A stretch of DNA of 64,000 nucleotides from Tachypleus tridentatus (lineage: Eukaryota > Arthropoda > Merostomata > Xiphosura > Limulidae): NCBI RefSeq assembly GCF_004210375.1, contig NC_134831.1, positions 930,001 to 994,000 on the forward strand, read 5' to 3'. The notes below the pieces were generated by a model. It was not told the origin of the DNA, did not search any database, and saw nothing but the letters and a program-made list of their open reading frames with translations. This document shows, one piece after another, positions 33,131 through 44,800 of this stretch (position 1 is its first letter; each line of letters begins with the position of its first letter). A program made the translations under genes and the position numbers.

Positions 33131-35958
33131 TGTACATCCTCAAATAGTAACGTTGCTTTTCACAGTGATAAGTTCAAGTCTTTCGTCTTCTGTTTGTGTT
33201 CCAGGGTTAAAAATCATTAGTATATTATTGTCGTTTTTTCTATATATTTTTAAATCCTTTAATAGAAAAGTTTCTCATATTCGTGTATTTCATCAGAATT
33301 TGGTTTATAATTGTTGTCTCGGCCGTTTTATAGGACACACTTGAACCTCTAAGTTTAATACAGCCTACATGTTGATAAGGTTAAAAATAATATATCAGTG
33401 GATTAATTTAATTATCCATTCATAACGTTTGTTACAATGTTGGCCTAACTTTAAAGAATTAGTTTAAACGGTAAACTTATGATATTTTAATTTATCTACA
33501 TTTATTGGTTGAAGTTTAACCAATAACCTACCAAACAACTTGTACGTAATATCTAAATGTTACAAAAGATATATACATATAAAAAATTTTAACCGAAAAT
33601 AAATATTTTATTCAATTTAAAAGAATAAAAACTGAGACACTCCTAGGTTCGAACCCCTGATTTTACTGGTTGAACTAAATGACTTAAGTGTCAGCCCACG
33701 ACTCCACGTTCACTGATAAGAACTTTATCAGATTTTCGTAGGTTGTGCTACTCAGTTTGGAAGCTAAAGGATACATTTATCTTTGTGTGTGAGCGTGTCC
33801 TATTAACTGTGATTCTTTTAAAATTCTTATTTGTGTGTTATTTTCCGTGACTTAGATACCTGTTCTAACTGACGAGCTCTGGATAAGTCATGATACAACA
33901 CTTAACTACTTATATTTGTCCGTATTTTATAATGACCAACAGGATGATCAAAGGTTTTGGCAGTGTTGGGATGACAGCGAGTGTTAACCATTTGGAAGAG
34001 CGAACGATCTTGGTTTTAAGTCCGATGAGATGAATTTTACATTAATCTATTACTATGGTCATATTACCGTACAGCCGGTTTTATTCGCTTATGTGGAATA
34101 TTTTGTTGTAAAAGCGAAGCTTCACAATGGCATGTCGGTATTTTGCCTAATATGGGTATCGAAACCCGAGTTTTAGCGTTATAACTTTCGGACTTGAAAT
34201 TGTTAAAGCGAAATCGTGCGGTTTGAAATAAAAGGTGTTTAGTGTCAATTAGAGCTTTTATGGATGACTTGCCAGAATGGTTGGATGACTTGTCAGAATG
34301 GTTGGATAGTGCGTATGATAGTTGGATCAAATCTTAATAAACCACTGGCTTCTAAAAGCCAAGTATATATATGTCTTGAAAACAATTCCAGAAGCAGGAA
34401 GAGTTGGTAAAATACATGGTCATAACTAACACCGGTACTGACATACAGTTAAAACTATATGACAGTTTTATCCAACAAACAGTTGTCTAAATCCGCATGA
34501 TACGAAAACGGTTTCACAGACAGATAAAATATAATTCACGTTTGTTTGTTTTTTCGTTTAGCGTTATACACTCACACCGTATGCTTGTAAACACAATTAA
34601 AATGGTTGCCACCTTCCTCTTGTAAATAGTGTTGGAATTCTAAAGTTTTAAGATTAAAGTGTCCAAGGAAGGATAGGTTTAGCTCTCTACCAAATTAAAT
34701 TCTAGACCCTTCCTCGCTACACACACACTCAAATAGGCTTGAATTTATTGGTTCCAGTTTTTATCACGTGATTTAAAAGAAAAAAAAGAATTCAATTGCA
34801 GTAGTACATTTATTGATTCATCACAATAAATACAAGATGTCGTCCGTTGCTGGGGAACACTTGAAATGTATAAAACCTGTTTAACACATCCTGTGCATCC
34901 ATATGTCAACCCCTTACATATAACTGTGCCCATTTTCTCATTACAAAGGAGTTCGATATTGTTTTTTACCTAATGCTTTCATTTCCCTGACAATTTATTT
35001 GTGTTTTATTTAAAGTGGGAAACTCTTCGTGTATATATATAACTCGTACCTTTACTGTGTGGATTTTTTATTAAATCCATAATTAATATTAATAGAAGTA
35101 AATATTGCGTTATAATGTCATATTTGCTTTAGGTGAAATATCTGTTCTTCAACAACAACAAAACTTCCCGGTTGTGATGCAAGCTTGCTGCCTCAACCCC
35201 AACATGATTGGAAAGTAGAAAGGCCAACCCTGTGATAAGCAAGGAACGATTATCATAATGTAATTTAGGTATGTTTAAACTTGATTTATGTGTAATGAAT
35301 GCATTGTCAAAACAGCACACCAACACGATTCCTGTTTCTTTCAGTGTGACTGGTATCATGCAAAGTACTTTAGGTAACAACAATAAAAGTAAAGCTTGAG
35401 ACATGTTAACGTATCATCATTGTTGGCACATTGCCAAATCGAAGGACTTAAAGAAATAAAAAAATAAATTATTGTTCTCACCGTTAACTGGAAGACTAAA
35501 AATATCACGTGCTAATAATAATCACTATTGGACTACAGACTCCATCTGATAAAGAAGTAAACTGTAAATATAAAAACAGCTTCCACTGTTGTATTAGACA
35601 TACCTATATTAAGTAACAGCTGCTTTATATTCGTACAGTAAGTACTTCGCCACTTTTATTAAACTATGTACTTTGAGGAGACTTCTGATAAGTAGGCTTA
35701 ATTTACTCTTCTAGTATGGGTTTTAGTCTCAAACTAAGGCAGCTTATAACAAATATTAAAAAACATAGAATACCGTCCACTGTGCATCTTTCGTTAGCAT
35801 TATGAGCAATGAGATATTCAAATGGCGAGTATATGGTATACCAATCACTGCAAACTATAATAGATGTACTTAAACGCACGAAACGATGCTCTGTTTTTGT
35901 CTCCGGGAGTCATATCGTTCGGGTGGTGTCAGACAACCCACTTTTATTTGTTTGAAAC
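33131..35958. other. no gene recognised; small repeats only
   Basis: A SINE-C B-box scrap (gggtatcgaaacccgagttt) lies at 34148-34185 and a 21-bp direct duplication at 34261-34308. The rest is unique AT-rich DNA, with short unsupported minus-strand frames at 34064-34330, 34745-34933 and 35129-35404. Confidence 0.5.
34261..34308. repeat. 21-bp tandem duplication
   Basis: tggatgacttgccagaatgg and tggatgacttgtcagaatgg stand directly in tandem, with one base difference, followed by a partial third copy. Confidence 0.8.
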
Positions 35959-37130
35959 TATCAGGTCATCCCATAAGTATTGTACAAAAATTTAATACAA
36001 AAGGTGCATCATCATTTCTGACTTTGTAGAAGGTTTTAATGACTAAATTATTTAGTAGGACGTGTACAAAAATGTTCAGACAAATAAACACACTCCACTC
36101 CACTTTTTCAGATCATTAATCAAATAAACCCTTATGAAGATGGATGTGTCTGAGGAGCACATTAGGCGTGTAATGCTTTATGAGTTTAAAAAAGGCAATA
36201 GCGCAGCAGAAACTACACGAAACATTCAAAGTGTTTATAATGTGGAGTCTCTCAATGAAAGAAAATGTCGAAGGTGGTTTCAGAAGCTCAGATCAGGTGA
36301 CTACAGCTTAAGTGATGCGCCACGTTCAGGTCGTCCTGTTGAGTTTAATGATGACTTGTTGCTGACTTCATTTTATAAAGATTGTGCTGTAACAGTTGAA
36401 GAACTAGCACAGAAACCAGCCTTAGAGCAAGAGTGGACATTTGCACTTCTCTGAACTCTCGTGAACGTAACTCACCTTTCTTGGGCAGGCTAATGACTGG
36501 ATATGAAAAACTGATATATTATAAAAATGTTAAGCGCCGCAGACAATGGCTCAGTGCAGATAAACTGGCTAAAGCACAGCCCAAAATGGACCTCCATCCT
36601 AAGAAAGTCTTGTTAAGCGTTTCGTGGGATTTGTTGGTGTGGTCCACTTTGAGTTGCTGCCACTCATTTTAACGATTATATCAGACTTCTACTACCAATA
36701 GTTAGAGCACTTAAATGTTGCACTTAAAGAAACGAGGCCTGTTGTGTTACACCAGGATAATGCACGGCCCCATACAGCAAGGATCACATCTGCAAAGATT
36801 GAAGGGCTAGTATGGGAAAACACTTCCACATCCTCCTTATTCTCCAGACCTTGCTCCATCTGATTATCATCTATTCCGAAGTTTGCAGAACTATCTTGAT
36901 GGAAAAGAGCTTGGAACGCATGAAGATGTTAAAACTACCCTCTCTACATTCTTTCCCTCCAAACCACAAGAATTTTATAGAAGTGGCATTTAGGAGCTTA
37001 TTAATCATTGGTAGGAAGTAATTAATAATAATGGAACATACATTATTGATTAAATAACATTAAAAGTGTTCGAAATCTTTTACCTTTCTCCGAACCTAAA
37101 ATCGGGCATTACACAAGGAATGACGTGGTA
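35959..37130 (+). mobile_element. mariner-family DNA transposon, inactive
   Basis: The left end tatcaggtcatcccataagt is a typical mariner-type terminal repeat. The right end (aaatcgggcattacacaagg, aatgacgtggta) is a degraded inverted counterpart. TA dinucleotides at 35959-35960 and 37129-37130 match the TA target-site duplication of the Tc1/mariner superfamily. At about 1.17 kb it is slightly shorter than a complete mariner. Confidence 0.9.
36134..37053 (+). pseudogene. mariner transposase, deleted and frameshifted
   Basis: The protein would bind the element ends and perform cut-and-paste transposition. The N-terminal DNA-binding part is good: HIRRVMLYEFKKGNSAAETT, then CRRWFQKLRSGDYSL and SGRPVEFNDD. 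After VEELAQ about 40 residues expected in mariners are missing and the frame shifts. The next frame resumes with CTSLNSRERNSPFLGRLMTG, KRRRQWLSAD and HPKKVLLSV. The first catalytic Asp, expected in TGDE, is Tyr (TGYE). The second (HQDNARPHTA near 36750) and third (SPDLAPSDYHLF near 36840) are visible in other frames. The C-terminus ends NNNGTYIID and a stop at 37051-37053. At least two frame breaks, an internal stop and a lost catalytic residue make it dead. Confidence 0.92.
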
Positions 37131-37932
37131 CACCAGAATATGATCATGGGCGCCCGCAGGAGGGAAATAAGAGGGAGCATTTGACCATTTACATTTCATA
37201 AAAAAACTGCACGTATTATGGTGTAAACTTAATTGTGATTAAAGTAAATAATTTTAGTAATTTCATTATGTTTTTGTTTTTATGCAGAAAGCTACACCAA
37301 GAGCTATCTGTGCTCTGCCCACCACGGGTATCAAAACCCTGTTTCTAACAGTATAAATCCGCAGACATACCGCTGTACCACTGGGAGACCTTAAAACTGT
37401 AAATTTGCTTTTGAGTTTAAACATGTATGTTCTTTAAGTCTGACTTACACTGTAAAAGCTGATCCCCTTACATACATGTTTTGCTCCCCCCCGTAATATT
37501 TCTGTGGGGCTCATAACTATGACTGAAACACAAAATACAAGGATGTCTCTACGTTTTCATACATTACTAGTTATTTGTAAGTTGATTAAATATAATCATG
37601 AGAAGAAATACAAAATTAATGTCAGTTGCTATTGGGTTTTAGAGTTCTAATACAGCGGTTAACTGGGTTGAAAATCTTTATTGTCGCGTATTTTCCACGC
37701 CCCCGTTCTTTCCTCCCTCCCAATGGCTCAGCAGCAGGTCTGGACACTTATAATTTGGATTTCCAAATATTAAAAATGTAAATTCTTCCAGATGTAGTCC
37801 AGTTGTTAAAGGAAATTAAAAAGTTTAGTGTTAGTTGAGAAGACTTGTGATACCAGGCCTATTTTTTTACAGTAAAATGACGCGTATCTGAATCTTAATA
37901 ACACGGTGGCGTTACCAACACCTGCTTTGTAG
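37131..37932. other. no gene recognised apart from one SINE-C
   Basis: A SINE-C copy lies at 37270-37390. The remainder is unique sequence with pyrimidine-rich tracts near 37690-37730. Confidence 0.5.
37270..37390 (-). mobile_element. SINE-C copy
   Basis: The plus strand shows gaaagctacaccaagagcta, ctgtgctctgcccaccacgg, the B-box complement gggtatcaaaaccct, and cgcagacataccgctgtacc of the head, ending cactggga. Confidence 0.88.
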
Positions 37933-38274
37933 ATGGGAATGGGTCGCTTTCAGCACACGCTATCCAGTAACAAGAAAAACGAAATGGCGGCTCTCTATTG
38001 GTGGTCAGCCAACAAAGGGGGTTTTGGAGTGCAGAAAAGCAAGACAAAGAAACCTTATACAAGTCTTACATACGCTAAAAACTTAATACAAACCACTCTT
38101 AAGGCTAACTGTATGGTATGTCTTCAACTACTGTGTGTATTTCTTATACTTCTCTATCCACAATTTAGCAAGCGACCCCGACATCATTACAATCTCAGAC
38201 GCACCTGCTGTGAGGAATTTCTGAATCAACTATTACTCTTGGTGTTTATATTGATTTTGTGTTCCAAGAGTTAA
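37933..38274 (+). CDS. 113-codon open frame, doubtful
   Basis: The frame starts MGMGRFQHTL, includes a basic part (KSKTKKPYTS), a hydrophobic part around residues 61-74, and RPRHHYNLRRTCCEEF. A consensus-like donor (gtatgt at 38116) and acceptor (ccacaatttag near 38168) lie inside it, so parts could be separate exons. I recognise no family. It precedes the coding-like segment at 38303 on the same strand. Confidence 0.2.
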   Translation: MGMGRFQHTLSSNKKNEMAALYWWSANKGGFGVQKSKTKKPYTSLTYAKNLIQTTLKANCMVCLQLLCVFLILLYPQFSKRPRHHYNLRRTCCEEFLNQLLLLVFILILCSKS

Positions 38275-38302
38275 TTTCACTTTATAAAAACAATTTTCCA
38301 GG

Positions 38303-38443
38303 TTTTCGCTCACTGAGGACTATTTTCTTCATCAGTCTGAGACCACTTATACTGATAAGATAGTTAAGGATCTTCGTTCTGAGATTCTGACTCTCCAAAC
38401 CACGCTTCAGCAGACCAAAGGTTCATTAGAATCTCGACAATGA
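38303..38443 (+). CDS. candidate terminal exon, coiled-coil-like, family unknown
   Basis: Directly after an acceptor-like caattttccag the frame reads FSLTEDYFLHQSETTYTDKI, then VKDLRSEILTLQTTLQQTKG and SLESRQ before TGA. The Leu/Ile spacing with Lys, Glu and Gln between (KIVKDLRSEILTLQTTLQQ) is what a coiled coil looks like, and the residue mix is protein-like. It could be a true last exon, an internal exon broken by mutation, or a retropseudogene scrap. No start codon lies in the frame, and a stop at 38285-38287 limits it upstream. Confidence 0.35.
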   Translation, partial: FSLTEDYFLHQSETTYTDKIVKDLRSEILTLQTTLQQTKGSLESRQ

Positions 38444-39210
38444 CATTTGACCATATGCTCGTTAAGTGGCCCATTTTTCTTGTAAATGTAGTCACTAATT
38501 TAGAAGTTTCAGTTTAACACCTTTAATTATTATCTTATTAACGGGATTAGGAAATAACTTCATCATAACTGGAGAGTTATTTTTCGTGACCACAATCTGC
38601 AGGTGAGAGGTCTTGCTTCCGGTTGGTTTTGGGAGTACTTCCGGAACCAGTTGCTGTCCATGGTTCACATGAAAGGCCTCCTTTTTTACAAATTCTTACT
38701 CCATTGGTTGTGCATCGTTTACCAAATATAGCCTTCCTCAGAAAGTGCTGGACATAGATCTTTCTTAAATCAAAACGTAACGTCATTATGCTGCTGAGTT
38801 GTGATAAAATCGAAATAAACCAATTATTTGGATGCCATTTGCAAATTGTTTTTATAAAGCACAATTACTCTTCCTTATCCAAATCAGCCTATATAACAAG
38901 GATGTAATTACTTCAGCAGAAGGATAGCTTGCTCTAATGTGAAAAGGAATGACGTTCTCTAGCACTAATAAATGTAAAAAAATAGATTCTACCAACAAGT
39001 CGAAAATATATTTTACAGCGAAAGGGTACATCTCTAAGTTTAAACAATGCGCAACTGGGACCTCAACAGCACTGAATGTGGCCTTTGATTACCAAATAAG
39101 TAACCTTTGAATGAATCACGGTAGGCAACTGTTAACTACGGGTCAGTTACACTTTCGTTAAAATATGGAATAGTTTTATTTGTGTAGAGGTTCCAAAAAC
39201 TCGCGTGCGG
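38444..39210. other. no gene recognised
   Basis: A 95-codon minus-strand frame (38577-38864) has no known motif. The rest is unique sequence. Confidence 0.4.
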
Positions 39211-39440
39211 GGCCCGGCGTCGCCAGATAGTTAGGGTGCGCGACTCGTAGTCTCAGGGTCACCGATTCGAATCTCCATCCCACGAAACATGCTCTTCCTT
39301 TCAGCAATGGGGCGTTAATAATATTGGTAAAAAGAGTAGTCAAAGAGTTGGAAATGGGTGGTGATTTCTCGCTACCTTCCCTTTAGTCTTTCGCTGATAG
39401 TGCAGATAGCCCTCGTTTTGCTTTGCGCGAAATTCACACA
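39211..39440 (+). mobile_element. SINE-A copy, internal deletions
   Basis: The head ggcccggcgtcgccagatag and cgactcgtagtctcagggtc lead to the B box accgattcgaatctcc. The body is shortened around the gggcgttaataatattggta junction, and the tail ctttgcgcgaaattcacac is intact. Confidence 0.88.
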
Positions 39441-40362
39441 ACCATCAAACATACGCTTGACATGTTAAATGCGTTTTCTTTGTTAAAACATTCCAACGAA
39501 ATATGCTTGACCCCATCAATAGATCAGGACCAACAGTCATGATTTATGTTTCAGAATTTAAAATCATATAAATCGTTTGTGAAAAATTCACACCATTAGG
39601 TTGTTATTTGTAAAAATCTGATGTGCAAAATTGTTCACAACCACACTGGAGGAACACAGCCTTTTCCATGTTATCAACTGTAATTATCTTTTACTACTCC
39701 ACAAGTTAAATCAGAATAATAGAAGGTCACGTGACCACCTATCAACAAATGCAGAACGTATAACCAAGGTCGTTCATGATTGGGGAGGAGGAAATTTCTG
39801 TTGTCAACATCGTTTCAGTGGTAGTTTCGTAATTGTCTTGTTGCATGTTACATTTTACAAGTGCTCCACACATTAAATTGACACTTCTTTCTCCATGTAA
39901 CTAAAAACGTATGTGTCATACGTTTTGCAGAATACGTGATACACATTCTGTTCCTCTGCGACACCTACTAAATACTTGGAGCATCGCTTTCGTCGTTTTG
40001 TGTTTATACCACTGCAGGTAATATTAATTGTAACCTCTTTTGTTGCCTATTTTGGAAGACGGTTATTTTTTAAATTATATGAGACTAACAAACACAAGAA
40101 AACCTCACAACGATAAAAACTTTCCTGGTACATGTTAAAGAATGACACTGAAACTTTAATGCTACGATTACTCTGTTTTTGTTTGTTTTTCTTCAGGCAG
40201 AAAATGATTATATAGCGTCCTTTACACATTGCGTGAGCTCTCCAATAGCTAAGGGTAAACTTGAGGGGTTCATATCGCTAAAATTCGGGCTTCGTCACAG
40301 ATCGCCCATTCAGTAGTTTTGTTATGTTTATTTTCTGTTTATCTTAGCACAAATAAAATTAA
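39441..40362. other. no gene recognised; 10-bp-arm hairpin at 39904-39926
   Basis: The hairpin aaaacgtatg-tgt-catacgtttt is perfect. No coding feature is supported; the plus frame 39631-39876 and minus frame 40047-40229 have no recognisable domain. Confidence 0.5.
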
Positions 40363-40499
40363 GAATACATTATTATTATTATTTATTTATTTAATACATT
40401 ATTATTATTTATTTATTTAATACATTATTATTTATTTATTTAATACATTATTATTTATTTATTTAATACATTATTATTATTATTTATTTATTTATTACA
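40363..40499. repeat. AT-only tandem repeat, unit about 26-32 bp
   Basis: Repeated aatacattattatttattt followed by atttatttaatacatt, in about five copies that differ in the number of ATT and ATTT steps. Confidence 0.9.
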
Positions 40500-40724
40500 G
40501 ACTATATCACATTTCTGGTGGTGTACATCTCGCTTCTTGGAGCTGGAATTCTGGAGGTCCCAGAATGTTTAATAGATACTTTATGTTTCGCGTTTTTCTT
40601 TATCATCAAATTATGTTTTGTGAAAAAACATTCTTTGGGTAGGATGTACTGCGATGAGTTTTTATTTTTTTCATTGTTTGATGTGTTCACTTTTTAAAAG
40701 AGCTTTCCCAGTGAAATAGTAATA

Positions 40725-40952
40725 TGTCCCCGGACTTACAACATTGGAAGGCGGGTTTCGATACCCACGGTCAGCGGCAATCTTACACATTTTGGAGCTC
40801 CGAGCATAATTCAGTAAATGGGGCCCATAATGATAAGAAAACTCAAAAGTAGATTAAAAGGGCACAGCATTGGGGACCATGGCAACTACCCACTTTGCCA
40901 ATAGTGGTTGGCAGAGCACAGATAGGCCATTGTGTACTTTACGGACAAACAG
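40725..40952 (+). mobile_element. two SINE-C fragments in the same orientation
   Basis: Fragment one (40725-40775) has cccggacttacaacattgga and the B box gggtttcgatacccacgg. Fragment two (40895-40952) has ggttggcagagcacagatag, gccattgtgtactttacgga and a short caaac tail. The roughly 120 bp between them is not SINE-like. An A15 run ends the following sequence near 41034-41048. Confidence 0.6.
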
Positions 40953-41048
40953 TCCTTTTGAAGAAGTTCTAAGAAGGTTTGTCCTTAGTGCGATGCAGGA
41001 GTTAAATTTTCGGTCTTCTAATGAAGGAGAACCAAAAAAAAAAAAAAA

Positions 41049-41555
41049 GTGAAAAATATTATCATCATAGAGTGGATGACATTGCGCTCATCTTTGGTTA
41101 AGAGATGGTTTTCTTAAGGGCAAGAGGTTTTTCTCCTGGAATGGAGGATAATGAGTAAGAAACTGGAGTTAAGCACAACATCCAGTTAATTATGACAGTT
41201 GTTGGTGATGCTACTAGTGTTGTAGGATTTTATGGTTTCGTTTATTCTACCACAGAGCCTTCTAGTGGGTGATCCAATACATTCCTGATTGCATTTCCGG
41301 CACGTGGACTCTATATCATTAGCAAGATGTTCCGTTCATTGGATGCGTTTTGTCTCGAAGCGTGAAGAGCCCTTTTAATCCAGTCTACGTGTTTATAAAC
41401 ACATGTAAACTGAACTTGTGAATGTAGCTGTTCGTTACCATCTATGAAACAGTGCCCAAATAGGACGTGAATAAAGTAACATAACAACAATAGATGGTAC
41501 ATTTAATTTTTTTAGTTCTGGTATAGGTTATTCTAATTAGGTTTAATCGCTGTTA
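41049..41555. other. no gene recognised
   Basis: This is unique sequence. A short minus-strand frame at 41311-41502 is unsupported. Confidence 0.4.
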
Positions 41556-41660
41556 AGGGCAAGCTATACGATGGGCTATCTGTTCTTTGCCCGTCACGAG
41601 TATGGAAAATCGAATCCTAGATTCGTAAGCCCGCAGACTCACCACTGCCGCAGTGGGAGG
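41556..41660 (-). mobile_element. SINE-C copy, diverged
   Basis: The plus strand shows gcaagctatacgatgggcta, ctttgcccgtcacgagtatg, a degenerate B box, and gcccgcagactcaccactgc ending cagtgggag. Confidence 0.75.
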
Positions 41661-43017
41661 TATTCCATTTATGAACCACAACCGAAAAGATTTTATTCTA
41701 AGAATTTGTTTAATATTCCCAACTTCTACTTAAAAAAAACAAAAACTTCTGATATTTTAAAAGATATATATGGCGGAGATATTAAATATTGAAGGAGTGA
41801 AACGTGTAAGAATACAACTTAGAATGGTAGAATCTTTTTGCACTAAGTTAATAACAGCAGCTCTTAACCAGAAGAAGAGTAAATTGTCAGTTTAAAAGAT
41901 TTAAAGAAAGAACATAAACTTCGATCATCGAGTGCGATTTGGATTAAAAACTACTCAATTTATCAACATTATTTTTAGGCTTAACAACTAAATCTGTTTA
42001 ACTATCGAAATTATAAGTTTTATACGCTTTTAGTTAAACGCACAGCACCAATTACATTAATTTGTATCTGAAAGTAAACTTGGCCTGTTATCACGTAACT
42101 TCCATTTTAACCCTTCTGATTCGCAGTAAAGTTCCAGTGAGAAAGAATTACAACTTCTTTCCGTGTAACCCTTGTTTCACGTTGCATTTTTACCCTTTTT
42201 TTCAGACTCTTAAAATCGTTGTTCATTCGTTGCAGCACCACTTTTTCTTTCGCTCCTGCAATCATTAATTTTTTTTTAATATTTTCTCTTTTGACCAGAT
42301 TGTTGCAACGTTTCTTTGGTGGCGTCAGTCCTCGGAGTCATAAATGCCTCTGCAATACAATAACACCGCGTTGGGTTTTAATACTTTTACATATAATTCC
42401 TTCTGGACCAAATTGCTTCTACTTACCACGGCTCCAAGGAGCCTGCTGCTATAAAAATAGTTCTTTCTCATTTTTATATAGCACTACACACTACAAAACA
42501 GGTTATGTTTCCTGCTTTACCACTTTTCTTGTTACAGAAATTCCAGCTTGAAGTGTATTGAAGCGAGAACTCCCCCCCTACTCCTTTTCAGGTTATAAAA
42601 ATTTGATGTACCATGCCAAGCAAGCATAGAGATCAGAAACTCATGAATGGACACAAAAGAATAGGAAGAAAGCGAAACTGGTTAGAATAACATGGTTTTG
42701 TAAGAAGAGCAGAACTATAATAGAAGGAACCTTTGTAGCATTGGGCAGAAGACGAGGTACTGTTATCTACACTGAACATCAGGAACATTTAGTGGCAGGT
42801 GGTATACGGAAACGTAATTATTTTGTTCGTATAATATGAAAGATATCGATGTTTCTTGCGCTCTTGACCCTCAAGAATTCACCTTTAATGTCAGGATTTT
42901 AGTGCTGATGAAACAGTCGAGATTTGGCTTGGGTTTGGCGTGAAGATAAGATTACATCTAACTCTTACTAAATTCAAAGCATAAAAAAGGGTAAAATGCG
43001 CTTACTTGAAGTTTTTT
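41661..43017. other. no gene recognised
   Basis: This is unique sequence. Two overlapping plus-strand frames (42062-42268, 42219-42551) are Phe/Cys-rich by chance composition and match nothing I know. Confidence 0.4.
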
Positions 43018-43053
43018 CATGATGACGAGAAAACCCAATTGAAGTAAAAATGT
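43018..43053 (-). mobile_element. short Penelope-like terminal fragment
   Basis: gatgacgagaaaacccaatt followed by gaagtaaaaatg resembles the terminal motif at 5286-5309 (gaaaacccacttgtagagaa) in the same orientation as that copy. It is an isolated scrap, so the call is tentative. Confidence 0.45.
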
Positions 43054-43174
43054 ACTTTAAAGAGGGCCGCTATGGGTATTAATTTTTTTAAGTCTCACTT
43101 TTATTAGAAAGCAGATCGGGGAACTAGCCCACCCGGTATTATTTTGTGCTCAGTATGGTTCATATTAATATAGA

Positions 43175-43395
43175 TGTGCGCTATCTGTCCCTAATTTAGC
43201 GGTGTAAGACTAGAGGGAATACAGTTAGTCATCACCACCCACCGCCAACTCTTGGGCTACTCTTTTACCAACGAATAGTGGGATTGGCCGTTACTTTATA
43301 ACGCCCCCACGGCTGAAAGGGCGAGCATGTTTGACGCGACGGGGATGCGAACCCGCGACGATTACGAGTCGCACGCCTTAACACACTTGGCCATG
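43175..43395 (-). mobile_element. SINE-A copy lacking its 3' tail
   Basis: The copy runs from gtgcgctatctgtccctaat to the head complement cacacttggccatg. The usual gcgcaaagctac tail is missing. The B-box complement is mutated (ggggatgcgaacccgcgac). Confidence 0.9.
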
Positions 43396-43591
43396 TATAA
43401 ACTGTAAAAAGTTGTAAGCCTTTAATCATTAGCCTTACTGTTATCAGAGTAACTACAAATTTGAGTTTCTTGACTGTCCACTACAGAGCTAAACTTGATG
43501 TTTTCTCAGGAACTGACAGAAGGTATTTGTTACTCCACCGAGGTAAGGTACTTAATTACCACTAGTTTAATTACACTAAAGTTACAAGTTT

Positions 43592-43824
43592 AACGCAAAG
43601 CTATTCGAGAGCTACCAGCGCCGACTGTCCCTCATTTGGCAGTAGCTAGCTAGTCAACACCACCTATCGATAACTCTTGGGCTACTCTTTTAACAACGAA
43701 TAGTGGGAATTGACTATAACAGTATAACGCCCCATGGCTGAAATTGCGGGCATATTTGGTAATGAGGTTTCGAACACGCGACCCGTTGATTGCGAGTCGA
43801 GCGCCATAACCAACAGGTAATACC
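43592..43824 (-). mobile_element. SINE-A copy, old and diverged
   Basis: Landmarks acgcaaagctattcgagagc, ctcttgggctactcttttaa, caacgaatagtgggaattga and gtttcgaacacgcgaccc are recognisable in minus orientation, with indels throughout. Confidence 0.82.
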
Positions 43825-44060
43825 AGACCTCTACACTTAATGTTTCCTCAAGAGGAGAAACGCATTTAGAATACGTTTAGAAATACTTTATAAAATTGAA
43901 CACATTATTAATATATTTACAACTGAAACACTACTAGCGTACAGTAGTTTTTCGGTATAAGTGAACTGTTATAGTATTTTTATTCAAATTTTACTTTCAA
44001 GTATGAAAATGTTAACAAACCACCTGAAAATGTTAACACTTCAACGTCACAGTAAAAATT

Positions 44061-44173
44061 TTGTTTGTTTATTGTTACGCGCAAAGCTAAACAATGAACT
44101 GTTCGTGTTGCGCCCATCACAATGTTGAAACAGGCCTGTAAGCATATGGGCTTAAAGCGGAATCACTGGGGGG
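44061..44173 (-). mobile_element. SINE-C copy, diverged
   Basis: The plus strand shows ttgtttgtttattgttacgc, gcaaagctaaacaatgaact, gttgcgcccatcaca, and a head complement ending cactgggggg. Confidence 0.7.
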
Positions 44174-44577
44174 CACGGCCTATTAATCAGTACAGAAACA
44201 GTTTAAGTGAAAAAGAATCAAAGTAATAAATGTTTTTAAGAAACTCATTATGCTTCACGACTGTTTTCTTTGGGGAGGGGGGCTGTCAGTATTGCAATGA
44301 AACCCCGTAATTTTTGATGCAGTTCCCGTTATATTTTACAAAACAAAAAACATAAGTTATTCTAATCAGTGTAAAAAAAGCTGACAATCAATAATGAGTG
44401 GTGTAATAAACATAAATATATGTCGTATGCTGTGTGGACCCCACCAGTAATGAACGGTACAGAAACAAGTTGGTATGTATTTATTAAAGTTCAGAACGTA
44501 CGAATTCCGCCATCAAGCGCCCTGGAGCAACATATATTAGGAACGCATAATAACAATAATATGTTTCATTTTCGTGA
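44174..44577. other. no gene recognised
   Basis: This is unique AT-rich sequence. The short frame entering the next SINE is not a gene. Confidence 0.45.
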
Positions 44578-44800
44578 TAATTTCGCGCAAAGCTACACGA
44601 GGGCTGTCTGCGCTAGCCGTCCCTAATTTAGCGGTGTAAGACAAGACGGAAGGCAGCTAGTTATCACTACCCACCGCCAACTCTTGGGCTACTCTTTTAC
44701 CAACGAATAGTGGGATTGATCGAAACATTGTAATGCCCCCACGGCAGAAAAGGCGAACATGTTTGGTGTAGCGGGGATTCGAACCTCTGACCCTCAGATC
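44578..44800 (-). mobile_element. SINE-A copy, 5'-truncated
   Basis: The copy has the tail complement tttcgcgcaaagctacacga, a full body and the B-box complement ggggattcgaacctctgacc. The head beyond the ccctcagatc part is absent. Confidence 0.92.
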
